This document shows positions 1 through 8,659 of a stretch of 64,000 nt of DNA, piece after piece. Origin of the DNA: Romboutsia timonensis. GTDB lineage: Bacteria; Bacillota; Clostridia; Peptostreptococcales; Peptostreptococcaceae. Where the stretch lies: contig NZ_LT629850.1 in NCBI RefSeq assembly GCF_900106845.1, forward strand, positions 240,747-304,746, read 5' to 3'. Made by a program: the position numbers and the translations under genes. Position 1 is the stretch's first letter. Each line of letters opens with the position of its first letter. The notes below the pieces were generated by a model, which ran no database searches, had not been told where the DNA came from, and saw only the letters and a program-made list of their open reading frames with translations.

Positions 1-12
1 GAGGTAAAATTT

Positions 13-1095
13 ATGAAAACTATTTGTTATCTAGCAGATGGATCTAATCCTCACACTGTTAAGTGGTGTGATTATTTTAAAGATAAAGGTTTCAATATTC
101 ATGTAATATCTTTAAATGGTGGAAAAATAGATGGGGTTACAGTTCATGATTTTAGTAGTAATGTTGAAGAATTAAGAAATGAAAGTGCATTTAAAAAAAC
201 TGGATACATAAAAAATGTTAAGGAAATAAAAAAACTAGTACATGAAATAAAACCAGATATATTACATGCTCAATATGCGAGTAGTTATGGATTTATAGGA
301 AGTTTATTAGGATATCATCCATACATTATATCAGTATGGGGAACAGATATATATGATTTCCCTAATAATGGACCAATACAAAAGCAGATTATAAAGCATA
401 ACTTTAGAAAAGCAGATTATATATTCTCAAATAGTAGAGATATGGCTAAGGAAGCCAATAAATATACGAAAAAGAATGTAGATGTTACATTCTTTGGAGT
501 AGATATGGAAAGATTTAAACCTATAGAAGTTGAAAAAGAAGATGCTTTTGTTATAGGAATAATAAAAAGTTTAGAAAAAAAATATGGTATAGAATATCTT
601 CTAAAAGCATTTAAACTCTTAAAAGATGAAAATTTAGATAGAAAAATATTACTTAAGATAGGTGGTTCTGGTAAAGACTTAGATAACCTAGTAAATTTAA
701 CAAAAGAGTTAGGTTTAGAAAATGAAGTTGAGTTTTTAGGAAGAATTTCACCTGAAAATGTAGCTAAGACTTTTTGTAGTTTTGATGTTACAGTATTCCC
801 ATCGTTAAGAGAAGGTTTTGGGGTTGCGGCTATAGAATCACAAGCTTGTGAAGTACCTGTAATAGTTACTAATGTTGGAGGTCATCCAGAGTCTTTAGAT
901 AATAATAAAACAGGATTTATAGTAGAGCCTAAACAGCCAGAAGAAATAAAAAATGCAATAATGAAATTTATAGAAGATGAAGATTTAAGAATTAAAATGG
1001 GTAAAGAAGGACGTAAATTTGTGAGAGACAATTACGAAATTAATCTTAATTTTAGTGATATAGCAAAAATTTACAATAATATCTTAAATAAATAA
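13..1095 (+). CDS. GT4-family glycosyltransferase
   Basis: Moves a sugar from an activated donor onto a surface polymer or lipid-linked oligosaccharide at the cytoplasmic face of the membrane; donor and acceptor cannot be read from the sequence. The 360 residues show the two-lobed GT-B layout, with the acceptor domain to about residue 165 and a C-terminal GT4 domain carrying the Glu-x7-Glu signature (E267 and E275 in EGFGVAAIE). There is no signal peptide or membrane segment. ATG at 13 follows GAGGT at 1-5, so the gene is complete although its operon probably begins upstream of the window. The dehydratase and flippase that follow point to a wall polysaccharide locus. Confidence 0.88.
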   Translation: MKTICYLADGSNPHTVKWCDYFKDKGFNIHVISLNGGKIDGVTVHDFSSNVEELRNESAFKKTGYIKNVKEIKKLVHEIKPDILHAQYASSYGFIGSLLGYHPYIISVWGTDIYDFPNNGPIQKQIIKHNFRKADYIFSNSRDMAKEANKYTKKNVDVTFFGVDMERFKPIEVEKEDAFVIGIIKSLEKKYGIEYLLKAFKLLKDENLDRKILLKIGGSGKDLDNLVNLTKELGLENEVEFLGRISPENVAKTFCSFDVTVFPSLREGFGVAAIESQACEVPVIVTNVGGHPESLDNNKTGFIVEPKQPEEIKNAIMKFIEDEDLRIKMGKEGRKFVRDNYEINLNFSDIAKIYNNILNK

Positions 1096-1144
1096 AAGAA
1101 AATATAACACTTATGTCGAATTAGTGGTATAATTATATAATATT

Positions 1145-1196
1145 AAAGGCTTAGTCTAAAGTAAACTTTTGTAGTTGTACAGGCTAAGCCTTTTTA
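1145..1196 (+). terminator. Hairpin terminator between glycosyltransferase and dehydratase genes
   Basis: A 10-bp perfect stem (AAAGGCTTAG at 1145 with CTAAGCCTTT at 1184) encloses a 29-base loop and ends in a T run. The loop is long for an intrinsic terminator. An extended -10 (TGGTATAAT, near 1123-1131) lies just upstream, so the hairpin may act as a leader attenuator for the next gene rather than only ending the first one. Confidence 0.6.
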
Positions 1197-1239
1197 GTGA
1201 AATGAGCTATGCTAATTTTGTAATTTGGAGGGATTTATT

Positions 1240-2706
1240 ATGAAAAATATAAAACTAGCTACTAAAAATACTGATATATCTAGAGTATTAATTATAGGTG
1301 CTGGATGTGCTGGGGAGATGGTAGTAAAGGAGCTAGAGAAAAATCCTCAATTAAATAAGAAAGCAGTTGCCATTATAGATGATGACATTACGAGAATAGG
1401 GGATCAAGTGTCTGGAGTAGATATCGTAGGTACTAGAAATAGTATTTTAAAAATAGTAAAACTGTATAAAATAGACGAAATTATTTTTTCTATAGCTAAT
1501 ATATCTAAAAAGGGTAAAAAAGAAATAATAGATATTTGTAAAAATACTAATTGCAAAATAAAAACTATTCCAGGTATATATGAGATAATAGATGGGAAAG
1601 TTGATATAAAGCAGGTTAGAGATGTAGATATAGAAGATTTGCTAGGAAGAGAGCCTATTGAAGTAGATTTTAATTTAATGGGAAGTTATATACAAGACAG
1701 CACCATATTAGTTACAGGTGCTGGTGGATCTATAGGTTCAGAACTTTGTAGACAAATTGCGAATATAAGGCCAAAAAAACTTATAATGTTAGATAATTAT
1801 GAGAATAATTTATACTCTATACAACAAGAGTTAATAAGAAAATACGGTGATAGTATTAAAATGATTGCCGTAGTGGCTTCTATAAGAGAACAGAAAAGGA
1901 TGGAAAAAATATTTGATAAGTATAGACCTGAAGTTGTGTTTCATGCTGCAGCACATAAGCATGTGCCACTTATGGAAAATAGTCCAGGTGAAGCTATAAA
2001 AAATAATATTTTTGGAACTTTGAATGTGGCTATGCTTTCAAGTAAATATAATGTTAAAAGATTCTTATTGATATCTACTGATAAAGCCGTAAATCCTACA
2101 AATGTAATGGGTGCAACTAAAAGAGCTGCAGAAATGATAATTCAATCTTTAAATGAAGAAAGTAAAACAGAATTTGTAGCTGTAAGATTTGGAAATGTAT
2201 TAGGAAGTAATGGAAGTGTGATACCTTTATTTAAAAAACAAATAGAAGAAGGAGGTCCAGTTACAGTAACTCATCCTAATATAATAAGATACTTTATGAC
2301 AATAGAAGAGGCTGTAGGGCTTGTTATCCAAGCAGGTGGCATGGCAAAAGGTGGAGAGATATTTGTACTTGATATGGGAGAACCAGTTAAAATATTAGAT
2401 TTAGCTAAAAATCTAATAAGACTAAGTGGATTTGAACCAGATGTAGATATAAAAATAGTTTTTACAGGACTTAGGCCAGGAGAAAAATTATACGAAGAAC
2501 TTCTTATGTCTGAAGAAGGGCTATTAGATACTAAACATAAGAAAATATTTATAGGCAGACCAATAGATTTTGATAAAAATGACTTACAAAAGTATCTAAT
2601 AGAATTGAGGAATATAGTTTTAGAAGAAGAGGATGAACTTATGGAACAAGCTATGAAAAATTTAGTTCCGACATTTATAAGCCCAGAGGTGGCTAATGCA
2701 ATATAA
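1240..2706 (+). CDS. Nucleoside-diphosphate-sugar dehydratase/epimerase (CapD/FlaA1-like)
   Basis: Probably a UDP-GlcNAc 4,6-dehydratase or 5-epimerase that starts synthesis of a modified sugar for surface glycans. It has an N-terminal Rossmann-like sensor domain (IIGAGCAG, near residue 18) and a second, catalytic short-chain dehydrogenase domain with TGAGGSIG near 159 and MGATK, the Met-x3-Lys variant of Tyr-x3-Lys common in this family. The four or five N-terminal membrane helices of long CapD/PglF proteins are missing, so this is the soluble 488-residue form. I take ATG 1240 rather than TTG 1225 because GGAGGG at 1227-1232 is correctly spaced for 1240. The murJ-like gene follows 30 bases later, probably in one transcript. 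Confidence 0.87.
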   Translation: MKNIKLATKNTDISRVLIIGAGCAGEMVVKELEKNPQLNKKAVAIIDDDITRIGDQVSGVDIVGTRNSILKIVKLYKIDEIIFSIANISKKGKKEIIDICKNTNCKIKTIPGIYEIIDGKVDIKQVRDVDIEDLLGREPIEVDFNLMGSYIQDSTILVTGAGGSIGSELCRQIANIRPKKLIMLDNYENNLYSIQQELIRKYGDSIKMIAVVASIREQKRMEKIFDKYRPEVVFHAAAHKHVPLMENSPGEAIKNNIFGTLNVAMLSSKYNVKRFLLISTDKAVNPTNVMGATKRAAEMIIQSLNEESKTEFVAVRFGNVLGSNGSVIPLFKKQIEEGGPVTVTHPNIIRYFMTIEEAVGLVIQAGGMAKGGEIFVLDMGEPVKILDLAKNLIRLSGFEPDVDIKIVFTGLRPGEKLYEELLMSEEGLLDTKHKKIFIGRPIDFDKNDLQKYLIELRNIVLEEEDELMEQAMKNLVPTFISPEVANAI

Positions 2707-2736
2707 TAATTAAAAATATAGTGAGGAGTTTTAAGA

Positions 2737-4287
2737 ATGTCAAAAGTAGCAAAAGCGGCAGTAGGTCTTATGCTAGTGACTATATTCTCAAAGGTTTTGG
2801 GATTAGTTAGAGAACAATTTCTTGCAGCCACGTATGGAACAGGATTATATGCAGCAGCTTATTCAACTGCTAATAATATACCTGTAATATTATTTTCTAT
2901 AATAGGATCGGCAATAGCAACAAGCTTAATACCTATGTACAATAAATTAAATGCAGAATCAGGAGAGCAAAGAGCACTTGATTTTACAAATACATTAATA
3001 AATATAGTAATAATTATTTGTTTAATAATAGCTGGATTAGGAATGATATTTACTAAGCCTTTAGTAAAACTTTTTGCATCTGGATATGAAGGACAAGTAT
3101 TATTAACAACTATAAGTTTTACAAGAATATTATTAATAAGTGTTGTATTTGTTGGATTATCAAATATAATGACAGGATATTTACAAATAAAAAATAACTT
3201 TGTTATACCAGGACTTATAGGTATACCATATAGTTTAGTTATAATGGCATCTATATATCTTAGTTCAAGAAGTAATATTTATATATTAGTGTACGGAACA
3301 TTAATAGCAATATTATTTAAGTTTTTATTCCAAGTTCCTTTTGCATACAAAAAAGGATATAGATATTCTTTTAAAATAAATTATAAAGACCCAGCAATGA
3401 AGGAGATATTAGTTTTAATACTTCCAGTTGTTATAGGGGTTGGAGTAAGCCAAGTAAGTGCTATAATTGATAAAAGTTTAGCATCCACTTTAGGAACAAA
3501 TGTAGTTGCATCTTTTAGTTATGCAACCAAATTATATGAATTTGTACAGGCATTATTTATAACATCTATATTATCTGTTGTATACCCTAAAATGTCTAAG
3601 TTATTAGTTGGTGATAATATTGATGCATTTAAAGTATCTCTTAGAAAAACTATCAATATAATAGTGTTATTATTAGTTCCAATAGCTATAGGTGCATCTA
3701 TACTTGCAGTTCCAATAGTAAAGGTACTTCTTCAAAGAGGACAATTTACTTATGATGATACTATAATGACAGCTAATATACTGAAGTTTTATACAATAGG
3801 AATAATAGCTTTTGCTGTTAGGGATGTAATGACTAGAGGTTTCTACTCTTTACATGATAGTAAGACTCCTATGGTAAATGGTATAGTATCAATAGTGTTT
3901 AATATAGTATTAAATTTAATACTTATTAGATTTTTAGGATATAAAGGATTAGCTTTAGCTACAGCTATATCAGCTTATATTGGGCTAATTTTATTCTATT
4001 TTAGTTTAAAAAAGAAAATCGGAAACTTTGAACAACATAAAGTATTTTCAGTTGCAATTAAGTCTGTAGTTTCATCTCTTATAATGGGTGTAGCAGCTAA
4101 GTTTATATTTGAATTTGTATCTAATTTATTAGGTGCAGGAATTATAAATGAAATATTAAGCTTAGGATTATCAGTTGGAGCTGGTGCTATTATTTACTTT
4201 ATAATAATATATATATTAAAAGTAGAAGAGTTAAATATTGTAATTGAAATGGTAAATAGTAAAGTTAAATTAAAAAGAAATAAATAA
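2737..4287 (+). CDS. murJ: MurJ/MviN-family lipid-linked precursor flippase
   Basis: Polytopic membrane protein of 516 residues with about 14 hydrophobic segments, the usual MurJ size. The family moves undecaprenyl-linked precursors (lipid II, or polymer subunits) from the inner to the outer face of the membrane. The N-terminal stretch (ATIFSKVLGLVREQFLAA) is typical of the family. ATG 2737 has a GAGGAG ribosome site. It lies directly behind a glycosyltransferase and a sugar dehydratase, so it may serve a secondary wall polymer rather than, or as well as, peptidoglycan; sequence alone cannot decide. A strong two-way terminator closes the gene. Confidence 0.88.
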   Translation: MSKVAKAAVGLMLVTIFSKVLGLVREQFLAATYGTGLYAAAYSTANNIPVILFSIIGSAIATSLIPMYNKLNAESGEQRALDFTNTLINIVIIICLIIAGLGMIFTKPLVKLFASGYEGQVLLTTISFTRILLISVVFVGLSNIMTGYLQIKNNFVIPGLIGIPYSLVIMASIYLSSRSNIYILVYGTLIAILFKFLFQVPFAYKKGYRYSFKINYKDPAMKEILVLILPVVIGVGVSQVSAIIDKSLASTLGTNVVASFSYATKLYEFVQALFITSILSVVYPKMSKLLVGDNIDAFKVSLRKTINIIVLLLVPIAIGASILAVPIVKVLLQRGQFTYDDTIMTANILKFYTIGIIAFAVRDVMTRGFYSLHDSKTPMVNGIVSIVFNIVLNLILIRFLGYKGLALATAISAYIGLILFYFSLKKKIGNFEQHKVFSVAIKSVVSSLIMGVAAKFIFEFVSNLLGAGIINEILSLGLSVGAGAIIYFIIIYILKVEELNIVIEMVNSKVKLKRNK

Positions 4288-4290
4288 TAT

Positions 4291-4334
4291 AAAAGGTGTC
4301 TATATAAATAAATATATATATAGACACCTTTTAT
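4291..4334. terminator. Bidirectional terminator between convergent genes
   Basis: A long stem (AAAAGGTGTCTATATA paired with TATATAGACACCTTTT) is flanked by A and T runs, so it can end the murJ-like transcript on the plus strand and the GT2 transcript on the minus strand. Confidence 0.88.
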
Positions 4335-4365
4335 ATACTAAAAAATTTATAATTAACTATTCAGG

Positions 4366-5445
4366 TTATTTTTTTAATATAGATTTAAATACTTTATACA
4401 TATTAGCAGATTGTTTTTTAGCTTTAAGTAAATATTTATAAACTATATGATAAATTTTTGGATTACAATTTGAGATCTTAAGAGAAACTAATGATATTTT
4501 ATGAGCTACATCATATGTATAATTAGTATTAAAAATTTTATAGTTTTCTCTTATACTTAATATATCAGAATTTATTAATCTTTTTATGTACTTTTTCTGA
4601 ATGTCAGAGTTATTACTATATGAATATAGTTTATAAGATTCTACAGAGAACATTCTCATTACAAATGCACAGTATTCATCCCTAAATTTACTCATTAAAT
4701 TTAAAATAGTTATATTTTTATTTACAATTTTTACGATTTCTTCAGTGTCTAATATTATACTGTCATCTATTATCTTTATAGAAGAATTATTTCTTTGGAT
4801 ATAATGATAGAATATTTTTTTTATATTTTTTATCCTTTTGCAATAAGGAAATAATCTAGAAAAAAAGGCTATATCCTCATAAATTTTCATATGTTCAGGA
4901 TATTGTATATTATTTTCCTTTAAAATAGATGCTTTAATTAATTTATTCCAGGAATGTCCAGTTACGCCATTTTTATGATGAAGAATTTCTGATAAAATTT
5001 CATATCCACTATAAATACGATTTTCATCTAAATTAATTATTCTATTCTGAGTATTTCCATCTTCATAATCAACGAAATAACCACACATAGCAATATCTAA
5101 ATCATTATTTGAAGCTTCATTATACATTGTTTCTATCATATTTTCGTCTAAATAGTCGTCAGAGTCTATAAATAATATATATTCACCACTAGAAATTTTT
5201 ATTGCTTCATTTCTACAGTTAGATACACCTTTATTTTCTTTATTATCGATATATTTTATATTAGTATTTTCATTTATAAAAGTTTCAATTATTTTATGGC
5301 TATTATCATTTGAATTATCATTTACTATTATTAATTCTATATCCTTAAATGTTTGATTTAAGATAGAATTTAAACATCTTTCTAGGTAAAGTTCAGTATT
5401 GTATACTGGGACTATTACACTTACTTTAATATTTTTATTAGACAT
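4366..5445 (-). CDS. GT2-family glycosyltransferase
   Basis: GT-A fold glycosyltransferase of 359 residues. The N-terminal 110 residues carry the GT2 pattern VSVIVPVYNTELYL, the nucleotide-binding VNDNS stretch and the metal-binding FIDSDDYLD motif. The C-terminal 200 residues are variable and define an acceptor that cannot be inferred. There is no membrane segment, so it acts in the cytoplasm on a lipid-linked acceptor. The start is supported by AAAGGA about 11 bases upstream on the minus strand. It stands alone, convergent with murJ and divergent from the first CWB2 protein, and probably decorates the wall polymer made by the neighbouring genes. Confidence 0.88.
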   Translation of the reverse strand: MSNKNIKVSVIVPVYNTELYLERCLNSILNQTFKDIELIIVNDNSNDNSHKIIETFINENTNIKYIDNKENKGVSNCRNEAIKISSGEYILFIDSDDYLDENMIETMYNEASNNDLDIAMCGYFVDYEDGNTQNRIINLDENRIYSGYEILSEILHHKNGVTGHSWNKLIKASILKENNIQYPEHMKIYEDIAFFSRLFPYCKRIKNIKKIFYHYIQRNNSSIKIIDDSIILDTEEIVKIVNKNITILNLMSKFRDEYCAFVMRMFSVESYKLYSYSNNSDIQKKYIKRLINSDILSIRENYKIFNTNYTYDVAHKISLVSLKISNCNPKIYHIVYKYLLKAKKQSANMYKVFKSILKK

Positions 5446-5747
5446 ATATTAAAATTCCTTTCTAGGTTATATTAAAATATTTAAAAATAACCTATTATAA
5501 TATTTTTACTTAATTTAATGGATTTAAATCATTTTTAATTAAATTTATTTTCAAAATAAAATCCTATAAATGTAATTTTATAGGATTTTGTATATAAATG
5601 CGTTAAAAATTCGACATATTAAATATTATATATATTCTTTTTATTATTAACAAGTGAATTATTAAGTAAAATTTTTTATTTACAAATTTTTACCATTTAT
5701 ATGATATAATTTGAACTATAAAGAACTTGTAATACAAGGGGGAAAAT
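5446..5747. other. 302-base gap between divergent GT2 and CWB2 genes
   Basis: Holds the divergent promoters and an orphan hairpin at about 5558-5589 (a 13-bp stem, AAAATCCTATAAA with its complement, then TTTTG). No gene precedes that hairpin on either strand closely enough to explain it. It could end a short unannotated transcript or be a leftover from a lost gene. No open frame with a ribosome site was seen. Confidence 0.5.
5701..5710 (+). promoter_or_regulatory. Extended -10 promoter of the first CWB2 gene
   Basis: TG-A-TATAAT (TATAAT at 5705-5710) lies 38 bases before the ATG at 5748. No good -35 box sits 16-18 bases upstream, so the extended -10 likely carries recognition. A strong AAGGGGG ribosome site follows. 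Confidence 0.55.
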
Positions 5748-8201
5748 ATGAATATAAAAAAGATACTTAGTGTAACAATAGCAACAATTTTTATCAGTAC
5801 AAGTACTATTGTTCCAAAATCATATGCAAGTCAACAAAACGAATATGAAACATACGTAAAGCAAAAACCAAAATCATATAACCTAGAGAATATTGACTTA
5901 CCAGAAGAAGTAAAATCCGACTTAGAAGAAGAAAATAATATAAAATACTTTAAATTAAAAACAAATGCAGAATATGAAGTAGCGTTAGCTTATGAAGATG
6001 GAACATACATATTTTATAAAAAGGCAACAACACTAGAAGAGGCAAAATCTATAGCAAATGATATAAAAAATCAGTATGTTGGTCAAAACATAATACCTGT
6101 AGTAATAAATCAAAATGGTATAATAGAATATGCAACAAATGCTATAGGAAGAATTGTAAAAATTGGAGATGGAATATCTGAGAATGCAACAAATTTTACA
6201 GTTAAATTATATAAAGATTCTGATAAGAAAAATGAATATACTTATATAAATAATGGATATATAGACGATGTTCCAATACTAGATGAAACAGAAACTATGG
6301 TAAAGCTAGAAGTAGCAGGATTTATTGGATGGATGGAAAAAGAAGATTCACAAGGCATAAATATACTTAAAGTACCAATAAATCAAGCTAAAAACCTAAG
6401 CTACTATCAAAATGAGAATGGACAACTTATTCATTATATAAGTGCAAATGTAGAGGGAAATACGGGTAGCAAAAGAAGTATAGGTAGAGCGCCAGCGTTT
6501 ATGAATAGTGGAGTAAAATATTATAGCTACGATGGAAATTATTTTTACACTGATATAGAAAAATTAATAAGTGATGCAAAAGATAATAATCATAATAATG
6601 CAGTAAATAGTAACAATATCTTTTATAATTATTATCAATATTTATCATTAAGAAGTAAGGCATCATATACAGCAGAAGATATAAATACTTACTTTGCTAA
6701 CAATACTCCAACAGATAGTGTATTAAGAAATACAGGAGAATACTTTATAAAAGCTCAAAGTAAATATGGTGTTAATGCATCTGCTATGGTAGGTATCGCT
6801 ATGAATGAATCTGGAAAAGGAACATCTATTATAGCTAAAACTAAAAACAACATATTTGGAATAAATGCAGTAGATAGTAATTCTAATGGAGCAAATTATT
6901 TTAATAGTATAGAAGATTGTATAGATACATTTGCAACTGAATATATGACTAATGGATATTTAAATCCTAAAAGTTGGAAATATTACAGTGGACACTTAGG
7001 AAATAAAAATTTAGGTTGTAATGTTAAATATGCATCTGATCCATACTGGGGAGAAAAGTCATCAAGTTTTATGCATGATATGAATGCATATTTATTTAAT
7101 CAAGGTAAAAGTGATGATTATAATAGATACACAATAGGTATTGTAAATAAAAATTCTGATATAAAAAATAAAGATGGAATAAGTTTATATACTGCATCAC
7201 AAGGACATGCAGTATTAGTATCAGATAATAGACAAAAAAATACTGAAATAAATCCAGATAGAATAACTCCTTTAAATGTAACTAATCCAATACCAGGAAG
7301 TTATGACTGGACAGTAAAAGGATATATACAAAAAGGAAATATAGATATAGTAAATACACAAACTTCAAAAGTTATAGTTGATACAATAACAGGTGATACA
7401 AGATATGAAACTGCATCGATGATTTCTGATCATCAAAATTATACAACAGCAATACTTGTTAATGCTGATAATAGTATGGCGGATGGACTTAGTGCAAGTG
7501 GCTTATCAGGAGTATTAAATGCACCTATACTTTTAACTAAAAAAGACGCAATACCTAGTGAAACTGAGAAAAGGCTAAAAGGAGTAAATAAGGTTTATAT
7601 AATAGGACAAGAAAACTCTGTAAGTAAAACAGTAGAAAAGAATATAAAGTCTAGAAATATAGAAGTAATAAGACTTGGAGGAATAGATAGAATTCAAACT
7701 AGCTATGAAGTAGCTAAGGAAATGAAAAGAATAAATCCTAATATAGAAAAGGTATTTTTAGTGAATGGATATAAAGGTGAAGCTGATGCTATGAGTGTAT
7801 CATCAGTTGCAAATAGAGATAAAGCACCTATAATATTAACTAATGGAAATGATATACCTTTTACAATAAATAATAAGGAAACTTATATTATAGGTTTAGA
7901 TGCTGTTATGAGTAATAACATAGTAACTAAGGTGAATGGAACTAGATTAGGCGGAATTGATAGATTTGCTACAAATAAAATTGTAATTGAAAAGTTTTAT
8001 CCAAATACTAATGAATTTTATATATCAAAAGGATATGTATTAGTAGATGCATTAACAGTATCACCACTTGCTAAAAACTATCCAGTAGTATTAGCACATA
8101 AAGGTAGTGAAAAAAGTGTAGTAAAAAATGCAACTAAACTTATTCAAGTAGGAGGAATGGATAAGGATATAATAGAGGAATGTATATCACAAGTAAAATA
8201 A
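5748..8201 (+). CDS. Cell-wall protein: GH73-type glucosaminidase domain with three CWB2 repeats
   Basis: Secreted 817-residue autolysin-like protein. A signal peptide (to about residue 28, ending in SYAS) is followed by an uncharacterised region to about 250 and a glucosaminidase domain at about 315-450. That domain has the catalytic-type Glu in AMNESGKG (E354) and the usual YASDPYWG motif. Three CWB2 repeats from about residue 543 to the end (GDTRYETA, GGIDRIQTS, GGIDRFATN) anchor it non-covalently to the anionic wall polymer, as in C. difficile Cwp proteins. It should cut the glycan strand between GlcNAc and MurNAc. It has its own promoter and stands before a second CWB2 gene. Confidence 0.88.
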   Translation: MNIKKILSVTIATIFISTSTIVPKSYASQQNEYETYVKQKPKSYNLENIDLPEEVKSDLEEENNIKYFKLKTNAEYEVALAYEDGTYIFYKKATTLEEAKSIANDIKNQYVGQNIIPVVINQNGIIEYATNAIGRIVKIGDGISENATNFTVKLYKDSDKKNEYTYINNGYIDDVPILDETETMVKLEVAGFIGWMEKEDSQGINILKVPINQAKNLSYYQNENGQLIHYISANVEGNTGSKRSIGRAPAFMNSGVKYYSYDGNYFYTDIEKLISDAKDNNHNNAVNSNNIFYNYYQYLSLRSKASYTAEDINTYFANNTPTDSVLRNTGEYFIKAQSKYGVNASAMVGIAMNESGKGTSIIAKTKNNIFGINAVDSNSNGANYFNSIEDCIDTFATEYMTNGYLNPKSWKYYSGHLGNKNLGCNVKYASDPYWGEKSSSFMHDMNAYLFNQGKSDDYNRYTIGIVNKNSDIKNKDGISLYTASQGHAVLVSDNRQKNTEINPDRITPLNVTNPIPGSYDWTVKGYIQKGNIDIVNTQTSKVIVDTITGDTRYETASMISDHQNYTTAILVNADNSMADGLSASGLSGVLNAPILLTKKDAIPSETEKRLKGVNKVYIIGQENSVSKTVEKNIKSRNIEVIRLGGIDRIQTSYEVAKEMKRINPNIEKVFLVNGYKGEADAMSVSSVANRDKAPIILTNGNDIPFTINNKETYIIGLDAVMSNNIVTKVNGTRLGGIDRFATNKIVIEKFYPNTNEFYISKGYVLVDALTVSPLAKNYPVVLAHKGSEKSVVKNATKLIQVGGMDKDIIEECISQVK

Positions 8202-8300
8202 AATTCATTTTGCTAGAGCCATGTGCTTACAAAATAATTTATTTTGTAAAGGACATATTCTTGTTTTAACCGAGTATATATCAGTTGTTTAAAAATATTA
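8200..8300 (+). repeat. Degenerate intergenic repeat, copy 1
   Basis: Begins at the stop codon of the glucosaminidase gene with AAAATTCATTTTGCTAGAGC and ends near CAGTTGTTTAAAAATA. It aligns end to end with the copy at 19108-19205 (shared start ATTCATTTTG-T-GAGC-ATGTG, shared end with GTATATATC then TTAAAAAT) and, in reverse, with the copy at 8428-8502. Confidence 0.55.
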
Positions 8301-8308
8301 TAAGAAAG

Positions 8309-8338
8309 AGAGTTACCTTAATTGGTAGCTCTTTTTTT
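8309..8338 (+). terminator. Intrinsic terminator after the glucosaminidase gene
   Basis: A 9-bp stem, AGAGTTACC with GGTAGCTCT (one G-U pair), a 6-base loop and seven Ts. It lies between two opposed repeat copies. Confidence 0.85.
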
Positions 8339-8427
8339 ACTTACTAGGAATTTATGATATATAAAAAACTGTTGATAACTTTTGTATCAAAGTAAATTCA
8401 ACATGTATAGTAAAGTAAAAAATGACA

Positions 8428-8502
8428 TTTTTGAGCAACGGATGTATCCGAAGTGTGAACGAGGATATATCGTTGGCGAAATGAGCGAAGCGAATTTTTT
8501 AT
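8428..8502 (-). repeat. Degenerate intergenic repeat, copy 2 (inverted relative to copy 1)
   Basis: Read on the minus strand it starts AAAAAATTCGCTTCGCTCAT and ends GGATACATCCGTTGCTCAAAAA, matching both ends of the 19108-19205 copy with a shorter middle. The remaining part of this 458-base gap shows only the terminator above and the promoter at 8591-8619. Confidence 0.6.
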
Positions 8503-8590
8503 ACAGTTAATAACTAAATAATTATATAAGACTTATTTTTTATATATAAACTATAAAATTATGTAGATAAAGGTGTAATTTTGTCAAGAA

Positions 8591-8619
8591 TTGACTAGTA
8601 TATTTTATTTATGTATACT
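8591..8619 (+). promoter_or_regulatory. Sigma-A-type promoter of the GHL10/CWB2 gene
   Basis: TTGACT at 8591-8596, a 17-base spacer and TATACT at 8614-8619, 41 bases before the ATG at 8660. A strong GGGGGG-rich ribosome site follows. Confidence 0.75.
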
Positions 8620-8659
8620 TTTATATGTTAATTTCTAAAGAATTAGATAGGGGGGAATT

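Noticed and set aside
1225-1239. TTG start for the dehydratase gene
   Set aside because: The GGAGGG ribosome site overlaps this start and is correctly placed for the ATG at 1240.
2271-2831. A 186-codon open frame on the minus strand across the dehydratase/murJ junction
   Set aside because: It lies antisense to two clear genes, has no family features and has Ser/Thr/Ile-rich composition typical of a shadow frame.
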